A program made the position numbers and the translations under genes. Shown here in pieces: positions 8,158-16,123 of a DNA stretch of 64,000 nt (positions are counted from its first letter, which is position 1; each line of letters begins with the position of its first letter). Source of the stretch: Candidatus Onthenecus intestinigallinarum (GTDB taxonomy: Bacteria > Bacillota > Clostridia > Christensenellales > Aristaeellaceae); contig DVFJ01000036.1 in assembly GCA_018713325.1 (NCBI GenBank), positions 124,001-188,000 of the forward strand, read 5' to 3'. The notes below the pieces were generated by a model, which worked only from the letters and a program-made list of their open reading frames with translations, searched no databases and had not been told where the DNA came from.

Positions 8158-9409
8158 TCGCAAGCTCCTTTCCAGTTTCCTGCGCGAAAACGCGGTCACG
8201 GTCATGTTCGTGCTGCTGTGCGCGCTGTGCCTGGCGCTGTCCGGCCTGGCGCCCTCGCACGTCATGTTCGAGCTGTTCGGCCGCCTGTCGCGCAACGCAT
8301 TCCTCGTCCTGGCGCTGATCATCCCGATCGTCGCGGGAATGGGCATCAACTTTGCCATCACCATCGGCGCCATGGCCGCGCAGATCTCGCTGCTGTGGGT
8401 GCTCGAATGGCGCATCCCCGGCACGCTGGGCTTTGTGGTCGCGGCGCTGATGACCGTCCCCATCGCCGGATTCTTTGGCTTCCTGATCGGCAAGCTGCTC
8501 AACAAGATGAAGGGCCAGGAGATGATCGGCTCGATGATCCTGGGCTACTTCGCCAACGGCCTGTATCAGCTGCTGTTCCTGTTCATCTTCGGCAACCTGA
8601 TCCCGCTGTCGAACCCCTCGCTGGTCATCAAGGGCTCCGTCGGCGTCGCCAACACGATGGACCTGTCGCTGGAGGGCGGTCTCAAGTATGCGCTCGACGG
8701 CCTGTGGCGGCTCCCGTTCAAGCAGGCGCTGTACGTCTTCATGGCGGTCATCGCCGTGTATTGCGTCGTTCGGTTTGCCTTCTCCTCCGAGCGCGACGTC
8801 AAGCGCCTGGCCGTGTGCCTGGCCTTCCCCGTCGCGGCCTGCCTGCTCATCCAGATCCCGGCGCTGCAGGCGCTCTTCGTGACCGTCAATGTGCCGATGG
8901 CCACGTTCGGCCTGGTCGCGCTGCTGTGCCTGTTCAACGTCGTCATCATGCGCACGCGCCTGGGCCAGCAGTTCCGCGCGGTCGGCCAGAGCGGCGCGGT
9001 CGCCAACGCTTCCGGCATCAACGTCAACCGCGTGCGCATCATCGCGATCATGATCTCCACGGTCTTGGCGGGCTGGGGACAGCTGATCTTCGTGCAGAAC
9101 ATGGGCAGCCTGCAGACCTATGGCGCGCATGAGCAGGTCGGCCTGTATGCCGGCGCGGCCATCCTCGTCGGCGGCGCGTCGATCGTGCGTGCGACGAATG
9201 CGCAGGCGCTTCTGGGCTGCATCCTGTTCCACCTGCTCTTCATCGTGGCGCCGGATGCCGGCAAGAACGTATTCGGCAATGCCGCCATCGGCGAGTACTT
9301 CCGCGTGTTCATCTCCTACGGCGTCATCGCTGTGGCGCTCGTCATCCACGCCTGGAGCGGCGCGCAGCGCAGAAAGCCTGCAAACGCCATCCGCGAAGCT
9401 GCAAAGTGA
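8150..9409 (+). CDS. Second ABC permease of the DUF3798-type operon
   Basis: A 419-residue permease with about nine membrane segments and the same coupling-loop motif as its neighbour (RLGQQFRAVGQSGAVANASGIN). Two different permeases per operon are usual for nucleoside/sugar-type importers. GTG 8150 is chosen because AGGAGGT (8136-8142) sits seven bases before it; the earlier in-frame GTG at 8141 lies inside that site. It overlaps the previous stop by 8 bases. It ends the operon before a strong terminator. Confidence 0.88.
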   Translation: MRDRKLLSSFLRENAVTVMFVLLCALCLALSGLAPSHVMFELFGRLSRNAFLVLALIIPIVAGMGINFAITIGAMAAQISLLWVLEWRIPGTLGFVVAALMTVPIAGFFGFLIGKLLNKMKGQEMIGSMILGYFANGLYQLLFLFIFGNLIPLSNPSLVIKGSVGVANTMDLSLEGGLKYALDGLWRLPFKQALYVFMAVIAVYCVVRFAFSSERDVKRLAVCLAFPVAACLLIQIPALQALFVTVNVPMATFGLVALLCLFNVVIMRTRLGQQFRAVGQSGAVANASGINVNRVRIIAIMISTVLAGWGQLIFVQNMGSLQTYGAHEQVGLYAGAAILVGGASIVRATNAQALLGCILFHLLFIVAPDAGKNVFGNAAIGEYFRVFISYGVIAVALVIHAWSGAQRRKPANAIREAAK

Positions 9410-9414
9410 TCTCA

Positions 9415-9441
9415 AAGACCCCCGGCTCTGCCGGGGGTCTT
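9415..9441 (+). terminator. Strong terminator between convergent genes
   Basis: AAGACCCCCGGC, loop TCT, GCCGGGGGTCTT: a perfect 12-bp stem between the ABC operon and the convergent alkD-like gene, probably bidirectional. Confidence 0.85.
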
Positions 9442-9445
9442 GTCG

Positions 9446-10138
9446 TCATCCCTTTGCCCATGTCCGCGCCCATTGCTTATCTTCATGCGATACGCAGCGG
9501 GACTCCGCCGCCTTTTGCGCGGCCTTTCGCCGCACCCACGGATCGATCTCCTGCGCCTCCAAAAAGCGCCGGGTCTGTATTGGAAAATCGCCCAATGCCG
9601 TGGCCAGCGCCCATGCGACAGCCATGCGCGCGTAGTATGCATCGCAGTGCACGGATGTCAGTGCGCTCAGCACGCCGTCGATGGATTCGGGCCGCATGTA
9701 TGCGTCGATCATCATCACGACGCCAAAGCGTACGACAAAGGGCGATTCGCTTTGCGAGCAGTCCCGCACGCGCGGCCACGCCACCGTTCTCTCCGCATCG
9801 CTCCATTGCGCGGCGAGCGTCGCACAGAAGCTGTCGCAGACCGACCAGTTGTCGATCAGGGGCAGGAACGAGTCAATCCACGCCCAACGCTGCGCGAAGT
9901 CTACCTCCGCATATCCGATGACTAGCCCGTGCAGCATCCGCGCCTCGAATGGCGTCGCCGGGAGCGCGTTCAGGGTCTCCTGCGCGCCTTCTGTCGCCAA
10001 TTTCCGCGCTAGTGCGCGCAGTGCAGGCAGGCGCACGCCCAGAACATCCGAAACGCCTGGCAACAGCGCAGCGGCAAACGCGCTATATTCCGGATCGGCA
10101 TGTGCCCCGAGCCAGTCGAGGATCTGTGCGCTCGTCAT
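9446..10138 (-). CDS. AlkD-like DNA alkylation repair protein
   Basis: A 230-residue alpha-helical protein that matches the DNA alkylation repair (AlkD/AlkC-like, HEAT-type) family. Members are glycosylases that remove bulky or positively charged alkylated bases. Helix-repeat features include [31 protein letters not shown] and [12 protein letters not shown], and the C-terminus has the [13 protein letters not shown] pattern. Its ATG overlaps the stop of nfo (ATGA), so the two repair genes are translationally coupled. That fits a pathway in which AlkD makes an abasic site and Nfo cuts it. Confidence 0.85.
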   Translation of the reverse strand: MTSAQILDWLGAHADPEYSAFAAALLPGVSDVLGVRLPALRALARKLATEGAQETLNALPATPFEARMLHGLVIGYAEVDFAQRWAWIDSFLPLIDNWSVCDSFCATLAAQWSDAERTVAWPRVRDCSQSESPFVVRFGVVMMIDAYMRPESIDGVLSALTSVHCDAYYARMAVAWALATALGDFPIQTRRFLEAQEIDPWVRRKAAQKAAESRCVSHEDKQWARTWAKG

Positions 10139-10968
10139 GAGGCAGCCGCCTCCCTGAGCAGCGCGATCTCCGCCGCATAGCCGTCCAATTCGTTGGGCGT
10201 CTCCAGGTAAAACGGCAGATGGCGCAGCAGCGGATGGCGCACAATGCGCGTCAGGGCCTCCAGGCCCAGGCTCCCCTGTCCGATCTTTTCGTGGCGGTCC
10301 TTGTGGCTTGCGAAGGGATTCTTGCTGTCGTTCAGATGGATCGCCTTCAGCCGTTCCAGGCCAAGCACGGCGTCAAAGCGCGCGAGCACGCCGTCCAGAT
10401 CGCCGACGATGTCGTAGCCCGCGTCGTAGACATGGCAGGTATCCAGGCAGATGCCCAGCCGATCCCCGCAGCGCGCGGCCTCAAGGATCGCGCGCAGCTC
10501 CTCAAACGTGCCGCCCACCTCGCTGCCCTTGCCCGCCATCGTCTCCAGTAGTACGGTCGTGGCAATGTCCTGCAGGGGCATGGCGTCGAGCATGGCCGCA
10601 ATTTGCTCGATGCCGCGCTCCACGCCCTGCCCCACATGGGAGCCCGGGTGAAAGTTATACATGTTCCCAGGCAGATACTCCATGCGCTGCAGATCATCCT
10701 GCATCGTGCGCAGCGCAAACGACCGAACGGCCTCGTCGGCAGAGCATCCGTTGAGCGTATACGGCGCATGCGCGAGCACCGGCGCAAAGGCGTGCCCCTC
10801 CATGAGCTCACGCAGCCGCTGGGCATCCTGTGGGTCCAACGCCTTGGCGTTGCCGCCGCGGGGATTGCGCGTGAAAAACTGAAACGTATCGGCGCTGATG
10901 GAAAGCGCCTGGCGTCCCATGGCCATAAATCCCTTGGCGGCAGACAGATGACAGCCGATGTGCAGCAT
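10135..10968 (-). CDS. nfo: Endonuclease IV (AP endonuclease)
   Basis: A 277-residue endonuclease IV, a TIM-barrel trinuclear-zinc enzyme that nicks DNA 5' of abasic sites. Metal-site motifs are [11 protein letters not shown] at the N-terminus, [59 protein letters not shown] and FYLETP. ATG 10968 follows GGAGGGAAG; an in-frame ATG seven codons earlier lacks that spacing. Length is normal for the family. It is followed by the overlapping alkD-like gene, forming a two-gene base-excision repair unit. Confidence 0.95.
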   Translation of the reverse strand: MLHIGCHLSAAKGFMAMGRQALSISADTFQFFTRNPRGGNAKALDPQDAQRLRELMEGHAFAPVLAHAPYTLNGCSADEAVRSFALRTMQDDLQRMEYLPGNMYNFHPGSHVGQGVERGIEQIAAMLDAMPLQDIATTVLLETMAGKGSEVGGTFEELRAILEAARCGDRLGICLDTCHVYDAGYDIVGDLDGVLARFDAVLGLERLKAIHLNDSKNPFASHKDRHEKIGQGSLGLEALTRIVRHPLLRHLPFYLETPNELDGYAAEIALLREAAAS

Positions 10969-10986
10969 GTTTCTTCCCTCCTGGAT

Positions 10987-11172
10987 CATGTCGCGGTTGA
11001 AGTGGATGACGTAAAAAATGATCGTGCTACAGAAAACGCCGCAGCACCTTTCTCAGCGACCACATTTCCCCATAGCTGCCCTCCACAGTGGGTCGCCGAG
11101 AAAATTTTGGGTATGCTCATCATGGAGCAGGGTATCGTCGCCGTTATGCTCCCAGACGCATTGAATCTCCAT
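10987..11172 (-). pseudogene. Decayed remnant of a DinB-like/HicB-N-terminal-type gene
   Basis: Upstream of nfo on the same strand, a good ribosome site (AGGGAGAG) leads ATG 11172 and reads MEIQCVWEHNGDDTLL, a start I associate with a small Clostridial family. The frame stops at 11053. In another frame 11080-11027 reads [17 protein letters not shown] followed by a stop, and in a third frame just before nfo HFNRDM is seen. Together these look like the first and last parts of one protein with the middle deleted and frames broken. Assignment from memory of the family pattern; not proven. Confidence 0.5.
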
Positions 11173-11342
11173 CGTGTCTCTCCCTCGTCCATTTTCGATC
11201 CGTGTTCATCTATTGTAGCATTTATATTTGAATTTTTCTACCTCAATGCCGCTTTGAAAATCGGAATCGCAGCATGATTCCTTGAGCTGCAAAAGTCAAT
11301 AACATTTTTTATGCGTTCCCATGGCATCAGTCGAAAAAGGCG

Positions 11343-11371
11343 TTTTCATTGCACGCCGTTTGTGCTAAAAT
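11343..11371 (+). promoter_or_regulatory. Probable promoter for the isomerase-like gene
   Basis: TTTTCA (11343-11348), a 17-base spacer and TAAAAT (11366-11371), 33 bases before the start codon. Apart from the decayed gene, the rest of 10969-11404 shows nothing I can name. Confidence 0.5.
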
Positions 11372-11404
11372 GAAACCAACAACCGCACGAGGAGGTCTTT
11401 TGGC

Positions 11405-12886
11405 ATGCGCAATATTCCCGACGTCAAAATCGGCATCGTCGCGGTCAGCCGCGACTGCTTCCCCATCTCCCTCTCCGAACGGCGCCGCGCCGCTGTCGTG
11501 GAGGCCTATCGCAAAGCCGGCGGCGAGATTGTGGAAATCCACACGACCGTCGAAAACGAAACGGACGGCGAGCGGGCGCTGCTGGAGCTGCGCGAAAACG
11601 GCTGCAATGCGCTGGTGCTCTTCCTGGGCAACTTTGGCCCGGAGGGGCCCGAGACGCAGGTCATTCAGAAGTTTGGCGGCCCGGCGATGGTCGTCGCGGC
11701 GGCCGAGGAGAGCCAGCATTCCCTGATCGACGGCCGCGGCGACGCCTACTGTGGCATGCTCAACGCCAGCTACAGCCTGGCGCTGCGCCATCTGCGCCCG
11801 TACATTCCCGAATACCCGGTGGGAACGGCCGCGGAGATCGCCGCGATGATCGCGGAGTTCGTCCCCATCGCGCGCGTGCAGCTGGGCCTGCGCAAGCTGA
11901 AGATCTTCACCTTCGGTCCGCGTCCATATGACTTCCTGGCCTGCAATGCGCCCATCAAGGCGCTTTTTGACCTGGGCGTCGAGGTACAGGAGAACTCCGA
12001 ACTCGACCTGTACGCCGCCTATCATGCGCACAAGGATGATCCGCGCATTCCCGGCGTCATCGCCAGCATGGAGAAGGAGCTCGGCGAGGGCAACCGCATG
12101 CCCGGCATTCTGCCGCGCCTGGCGCAATACGAGATCACGCTGCTGGACTGGGCCGAGCAGAATAAGGGCGCGAGCGAATACTTCTGCTTTGCGAACAAGT
12201 GCTGGCCGTCCTTCCAGACGCAGTTCGGCTTCGTGCCCTGCTACGTCAACTCCCGCCTGACCGCGCGGCTGATCCCCGTCTCCTGCGAGGTGGACATCTA
12301 CGGCGCGCTGAGCGAATACATCATCGCCTGCGCGACGGAGATCGCGCCCACGCTGCTGGACATCAACAACTCCGTGCCCGCCGACATGTACGAAAGCGAA
12401 ATCAGCGGGAAATATCCGTATACCCTGCGCGATACGTTCATGGGCTTCCACTGCGGCAACACGCCGCTGTGTCATCTGCGCAGCGGCGAGATCAAGTTCC
12501 AGCGCATCATGAAGCGCTCGCTCGAGCCGGATACCGAGCCCGACATCACGCGCGGCACACTGGAGGGCGACATCAAGCCCGGCAAGATCACCTTCTTCCG
12601 CCTACAGAGCGCCGCGGACACCTCGCTGCACAGCTATATCGCCGAGGGCGAGATTCTGCCCGTGGCGACGCGCTCCTTCGGCGGCATTGGCGTCTTTGCC
12701 ATCCCGGAGATGGGCCGCTTCTACCGCCATGTGCTCATCGCCAAGCACTATCCGCATCACGGCGCCGTCGCCTTTGCCAACGTCGGCAAGGTGCTGTTTG
12801 CCGCGCTCAAGTGCCTGGGCGTCGAGGACGTCGCGTTCAACCAGCCCAAGGGCATGCTCTACAAGGACGAAAATCCGTTTGCCTGA
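11405..12886 (+). CDS. L-fucose/L-arabinose isomerase family protein
   Basis: A 493-residue protein with the fold and length of the L-fucose/L-arabinose isomerase family, metal-dependent aldose-ketose isomerases. The N-terminal domain (KIGIVAVSRDCFP...) and a metal-site-like region ASEYFCFANKCWPSFQ with NSRLTARLIPVSCEVDIYGAL are visible, and the C-terminal barrel contains FMGFHCGNTPLCHL and HHGAVAFANVGKVLF. GGAGGT precedes ATG 11405. No sugar kinase or transporter is adjacent, so the true substrate cannot be named from context. It is followed by its own terminator. Confidence 0.8.
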   Translation: MRNIPDVKIGIVAVSRDCFPISLSERRRAAVVEAYRKAGGEIVEIHTTVENETDGERALLELRENGCNALVLFLGNFGPEGPETQVIQKFGGPAMVVAAAEESQHSLIDGRGDAYCGMLNASYSLALRHLRPYIPEYPVGTAAEIAAMIAEFVPIARVQLGLRKLKIFTFGPRPYDFLACNAPIKALFDLGVEVQENSELDLYAAYHAHKDDPRIPGVIASMEKELGEGNRMPGILPRLAQYEITLLDWAEQNKGASEYFCFANKCWPSFQTQFGFVPCYVNSRLTARLIPVSCEVDIYGALSEYIIACATEIAPTLLDINNSVPADMYESEISGKYPYTLRDTFMGFHCGNTPLCHLRSGEIKFQRIMKRSLEPDTEPDITRGTLEGDIKPGKITFFRLQSAADTSLHSYIAEGEILPVATRSFGGIGVFAIPEMGRFYRHVLIAKHYPHHGAVAFANVGKVLFAALKCLGVEDVAFNQPKGMLYKDENPFA

Positions 12887-12897
12887 CGTTGGCTGCT

Positions 12898-12927
12898 GCG
12901 GGGATCGCCTGTGCGGTCCCCGCTTTT
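12898..12927 (+). terminator. Terminator after the isomerase-like gene
   Basis: GCGGGGA (12898-12904) pairs with TCCCCGC (12917-12923), followed by TTTT. The stem is short with a 12-base loop, but placement right after the stop fits. Confidence 0.7.
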
Positions 12928-12957
12928 GATTCCCGGCGCCTCCAAGGAGGGATTGAC

Positions 12958-13569
12958 TTGCTGGAATGCTTTTCCTACCTCCGCCCATCGGATGCGAACG
13001 ACCTGCCGGCTGCCGTACGCGAGACGCTCGTTGCCAATGGAAAATCTGCCACCTACGAACACGTATGCGCCGTCGCGGACGTCGCACGCGCCCTGGCAGC
13101 GCGCGAAGGGCTGTGTGTGCAGGCCTGTGAAGATGCCGCGCTGTTGCACGACGTCAGCGCCGTCATACGGCCTGCGGACATGCTCGCATGGATGCAATCC
13201 CAGGGCGCCTGGGTGGCCGAGGCAGAGCGCCAGCACCCGTTTTTGCTGCACCAGCGCATCTCGCGCATCCTCGCAGCCGAGGACTTTGCCCAGACGGACG
13301 AACGCATCCTCTCGGCGATCGAGTGTCACACGACGTTGAAGGCCGATCCTTCCCCCTATGATCTGGTCGTCTTCCTCGCGGACAAGATCTCCTGGGATCG
13401 CGCAGACGATCCGCCCTATCGCGCGGCAGTAGAGCGCGGACTGGAGCGCTCCCTCGCGCACGCGGCGCTCGCCTATATCGACTTCACGATGGATGGAGGC
13501 ATGATCCTCTGTCCGCATCCCTGGCTGCTGCAGGCGCGCGAATGGCTCGCCGCGGCGTGCGGCGCATAA
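12958..13569 (+). CDS. HD-domain phosphohydrolase, YqeK-like
   Basis: A 203-residue HD-superfamily protein that resembles YqeK, symmetrical diadenosine tetraphosphate hydrolases. Metal-binding features are YEHVCAVADVA, the HD pair in AALLHDVS, HPFLLHQRIS and the late VVFLADKISWDR. The start is TTG 12958, seven bases after AAGGAGG (12944-12950); no ATG is well placed. YqeK usually sits beside nadD and rsfS, but here it stands alone between two terminators. The fit is good but the gene is divergent in its first helix, so a different nucleotide substrate is possible. Confidence 0.75.
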   Translation: MLECFSYLRPSDANDLPAAVRETLVANGKSATYEHVCAVADVARALAAREGLCVQACEDAALLHDVSAVIRPADMLAWMQSQGAWVAEAERQHPFLLHQRISRILAAEDFAQTDERILSAIECHTTLKADPSPYDLVVFLADKISWDRADDPPYRAAVERGLERSLAHAALAYIDFTMDGGMILCPHPWLLQAREWLAAACGA

Positions 13570-13576
13570 AGACGAC

Positions 13577-13611
13577 GCGGCGCCGTCGGACTATCTGTCC
13601 GGCGGCGCCGC
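13577..13611. terminator. Bidirectional hairpin between convergent genes
   Basis: GCGGCGCCG (13577-13585) is inverted as CGGCGCCGC (13603-13611), with further GGAC/GTCC pairing inside. It lies between the YqeK-like gene and the convergent xpt. Confidence 0.7.
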
Positions 13612-13628
13612 GCCGTTTGGGGCCCGTT

Positions 13629-14207
13629 TCAGGCCTCGTCAAGGAATTCAATTGTCCCGGCGTCCATCCGCTTGACGCGTGCCAGCGAACACACGTCGCA
13701 CCCGAGCTGCTCCAGGCGCTGGCGTCCGGGCTGGAACGACTTTTCAATGACGATGCCAATCCCGACAAGCTGCGCATGGAGGCCCGTCAGCAGCGTATGA
13801 ACGCCCATGGCCGCCTCTCCGCTGGCCAGGAAGTCGTCGATCAGTAGGATGCGATCGTCCGGATGGACGAATGCGCGCTTGAGCGTCAGCTCGTAGCGCG
13901 TACCCTTGGTAAAGGACTGCACGGTGGTCTGCACGACGTCTCCGTTCATGATGCGTGAGGTCTGCTTCTTTAGGACGACGAGCGGAAGCCCCATCGCCAG
14001 GGCAGTCATCGCAGCGGGCGCAATACCGGAGCTTTCCACTGTGATAACGCGGGTGATGCCCTTTCCTTCAAAGTGCGTCGCAAATGCTTCACCGATCGCC
14101 TTCATCAACTGCACGTCTACCTGGTGGTTGAGGAAGGAGTCCACCAGCAGGACATCCGCGTTGATCGCCCGGCCCTCTGCCCGGATCTTGTCTTCCAACA
14201 TCCTCAT
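13629..14207 (-). CDS. xpt: Xanthine phosphoribosyltransferase
   Basis: A 192-residue purine salvage enzyme that makes XMP from xanthine and PRPP. The PRPP-binding motif ILLIDDFLASGEAAMG is clear. The N-terminus LEDKIRAEGRAINADVLLVDSFLNHQVD and the ITVESSGIAPA loop are characteristic of Xpt. ATG 14207 is nine bases after AAGGA; a GTG two codons earlier is possible. No purine riboswitch is visible: the leader between promoter and gene is only about 25 bases. Confidence 0.93.
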   Translation of the reverse strand: MRMLEDKIRAEGRAINADVLLVDSFLNHQVDVQLMKAIGEAFATHFEGKGITRVITVESSGIAPAAMTALAMGLPLVVLKKQTSRIMNGDVVQTTVQSFTKGTRYELTLKRAFVHPDDRILLIDDFLASGEAAMGVHTLLTGLHAQLVGIGIVIEKSFQPGRQRLEQLGCDVCSLARVKRMDAGTIEFLDEA

Positions 14208-14239
14208 GCACACTCGTCCTTTGCAAAAAAGTTCCTTAC

Positions 14240-14268
14240 ATTATACCGCATGGTCGCAGAAAAGACAA
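14240..14268 (-). promoter_or_regulatory. Promoter for xpt
   Basis: On the minus strand, TTGTCT (14263-14268), 17 bases, TATAAT (14240-14245). It starts immediately after the Cys-rich gene ends, so xpt is transcribed separately. Confidence 0.75.
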
Positions 14269-14276
14269 CCATTTTT

Positions 14277-14843
14277 TCAATTTCCATAGTAATCGTACGG
14301 AACCGGATAGAGCGGCAACGGTTTGGGCGAAGCCGGTCTGTCTGGGCCATGCATGCAGACGACCTCCGGACGCACGAGATACCCTTCGACATCGCATGTC
14401 AGCCTTGCGTCAAACGAGAGTCCCTGCGAGCAGACCGGTCCGCAGGCAAGGCGGACGCTGGGAATGAAGACGGCGCGTCCGCACGTCCCGGCAGACGGGC
14501 AACGCAGGCACACCTTGATACAGACCTTCGCGCAGCCCTCATGCATGCAGCAGGCTGCGTCCCGTATGACCGCGCGCAGCGGAATCTCGACCTCATAGAC
14601 GAGCGCGCCGCGCGCATCCGCACAGGGACGACCACAGACCGGCGCGCCGCTCCAGCAGACCTCCGTCAGCGTCAGCGGCGCGGGCAGGCAGTCGCAAAGG
14701 CCCGTCACGCACAGGCATGTATCCAGGCAGCGAATCCACTCCCTGCCGGAACAGACGACCCGATCCAACAGATAGCGCCTGGGCGTCTCGCAGCAGGGAT
14801 TGCAGGGCGGCGCGCATGCGCCGCAAAGGGCGGGGTGTTTCAT
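14277..14843 (-). CDS. Cysteine-rich protein of unknown function
   Basis: A 188-residue protein with 25 cysteines, many as CC, CxC or CxxC pairs, spaced through the whole chain and not in one zinc knuckle. It has no signal peptide or membrane segment. Two stretches (residues ~30-70 and ~85-115) share a LxVxxxICLxxC-like rhythm, so it may hold internal repeats. AAAGGAG precedes ATG 14843. Such proteins in spore formers are sometimes coat or crust components, and a GH18 gene follows upstream on the same strand, but no spore-specific promoter was identified. Function unknown. Confidence 0.7.
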   Translation of the reverse strand: MKHPALCGACAPPCNPCCETPRRYLLDRVVCSGREWIRCLDTCLCVTGLCDCLPAPLTLTEVCWSGAPVCGRPCADARGALVYEVEIPLRAVIRDAACCMHEGCAKVCIKVCLRCPSAGTCGRAVFIPSVRLACGPVCSQGLSFDARLTCDVEGYLVRPEVVCMHGPDRPASPKPLPLYPVPYDYYGN

Positions 14844-14927
14844 AAGCTGCTCCTTTCCGCCTGAAGCCGATTTGGAGCCGGGGCTCCAGACATTCAGTGC
14901 GCTCGATAACAGCTTATGCGCAGCGCA

Positions 14928-16052
14928 TCAATCGGTTCGCAATCCCTCTGACATGGCCTGCAGCAGCGCGCCGGAGGAGTCCTGCGTGTACTCCCAGTAC
15001 ATCATGCCGGCCAGTCCATTTTGGCGCGCATACGCCCCCTTCAGGCGCATGGACGACGGATCGTCAAAGCTCACGAAGCGGTCCGGTCCGATGAGATACG
15101 GAGCCTGCGCCGTTTCATCCCAATGATATGTATAGTCGCCGGACGCGATATACGTGCGCACTGTATCATAGGATACGGCTTTGTTGCCGCTGTTCGTCGC
15201 TGCGCCGCCCAGCTTGCGCGCACCCGTCCAGATGCGCCCATAGGCTGCACCGCCGATCACCAGTTTGTCGCGCGAAAAGCCCATCTGCTCCATTAGGCGC
15301 ACGGCCGCATCCGCGCTGACGTCGCTCGCGTCATAGCCAGCCGCATACAGGTTGGCATGATGCGTAGCCTTTTTTTCGCCGCGCAGATCATATGTCATGA
15401 TGTTCACACAGTCGAGCAGGTCGTTGAGCGCCCGCGCGTCAATGCCCTTTGCCGTCTCACTGGACGCGCCGACGGCAAGGCTCAGATGATAGGACTTCCC
15501 GGTCTTCATACCGAGCGCATCCAGCGCGGCGCGCAGTTCCCGCACGAGCAGCACGAGGTTCTCGCGATCGTTCGGCGAGGCCTCAATGCCCGCCGTCGCA
15601 ATCGTCGGGTATTCCCAGTCCAGGTCGATGCCGTCCAGCCCATGCGTGCGCACGACGTCGACGACCGATTCGACAAAGCGCGTACGTCCGACTGCCGTGC
15701 GCGACACCTGCGAAAATCCATCCGCTCCCCATCCGCCGATGGCCAGCATCAGGCGAATGTGCGGATGCCGGGCGCGATAGGCCTTCACAGCATCCCAGTT
15801 TTCCAAGTGATCGACATAGAGCCGTCCGTCTGCAATTTGACCAAACGAATAGTACAGATGCGTCAGGTACTTCGCATCCTCATCGCGCAGCGTCAGCGAA
15901 GCGCTGTCCAGCAGATAGGCCGCGCAGATCGGCTGCATTTGCGCCCCGCTTCCAGAGGCGCGGCCGTTTGAAAAGGACATACACAGAGAAGCTACCACCA
16001 TACCCATCGCTCCCGTTCGTACAAGCGCTTGAACCAGGCGCGGCGTGCGCAT
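14928..16052 (-). CDS. Glycoside hydrolase family 18 (chitinase-like)
   Basis: A 374-residue secreted hydrolase of the GH18 fold, acting on N-acetylglucosamine-containing glycans. The catalytic motif DGIDLDWEY is complete at residues 140-148, with Glu147 as the proton donor. The SIGG-type strand is present as LMLAIGGWGADGF, and the barrel end motif as GMMYWEYTQD. An N-terminal hydrophobic segment (about residues 13-26) suggests a signal or anchor. There is no LysM or carbohydrate-binding module. AAAGGAG precedes ATG 16052. In Clostridia such enzymes can be spore or cell-wall hydrolases; the substrate is undetermined. Confidence 0.88.
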   Translation of the reverse strand: MRTPRLVQALVRTGAMGMVVASLCMSFSNGRASGSGAQMQPICAAYLLDSASLTLRDEDAKYLTHLYYSFGQIADGRLYVDHLENWDAVKAYRARHPHIRLMLAIGGWGADGFSQVSRTAVGRTRFVESVVDVVRTHGLDGIDLDWEYPTIATAGIEASPNDRENLVLLVRELRAALDALGMKTGKSYHLSLAVGASSETAKGIDARALNDLLDCVNIMTYDLRGEKKATHHANLYAAGYDASDVSADAAVRLMEQMGFSRDKLVIGGAAYGRIWTGARKLGGAATNSGNKAVSYDTVRTYIASGDYTYHWDETAQAPYLIGPDRFVSFDDPSSMRLKGAYARQNGLAGMMYWEYTQDSSGALLQAMSEGLRTD

Positions 16053-16123
16053 ATCGCGTCACGCTCCTTTCACAACGTACTGTCACAAAGACGTGTTCAA
16101 GGAGCGCCCAGTTACATCCACAA

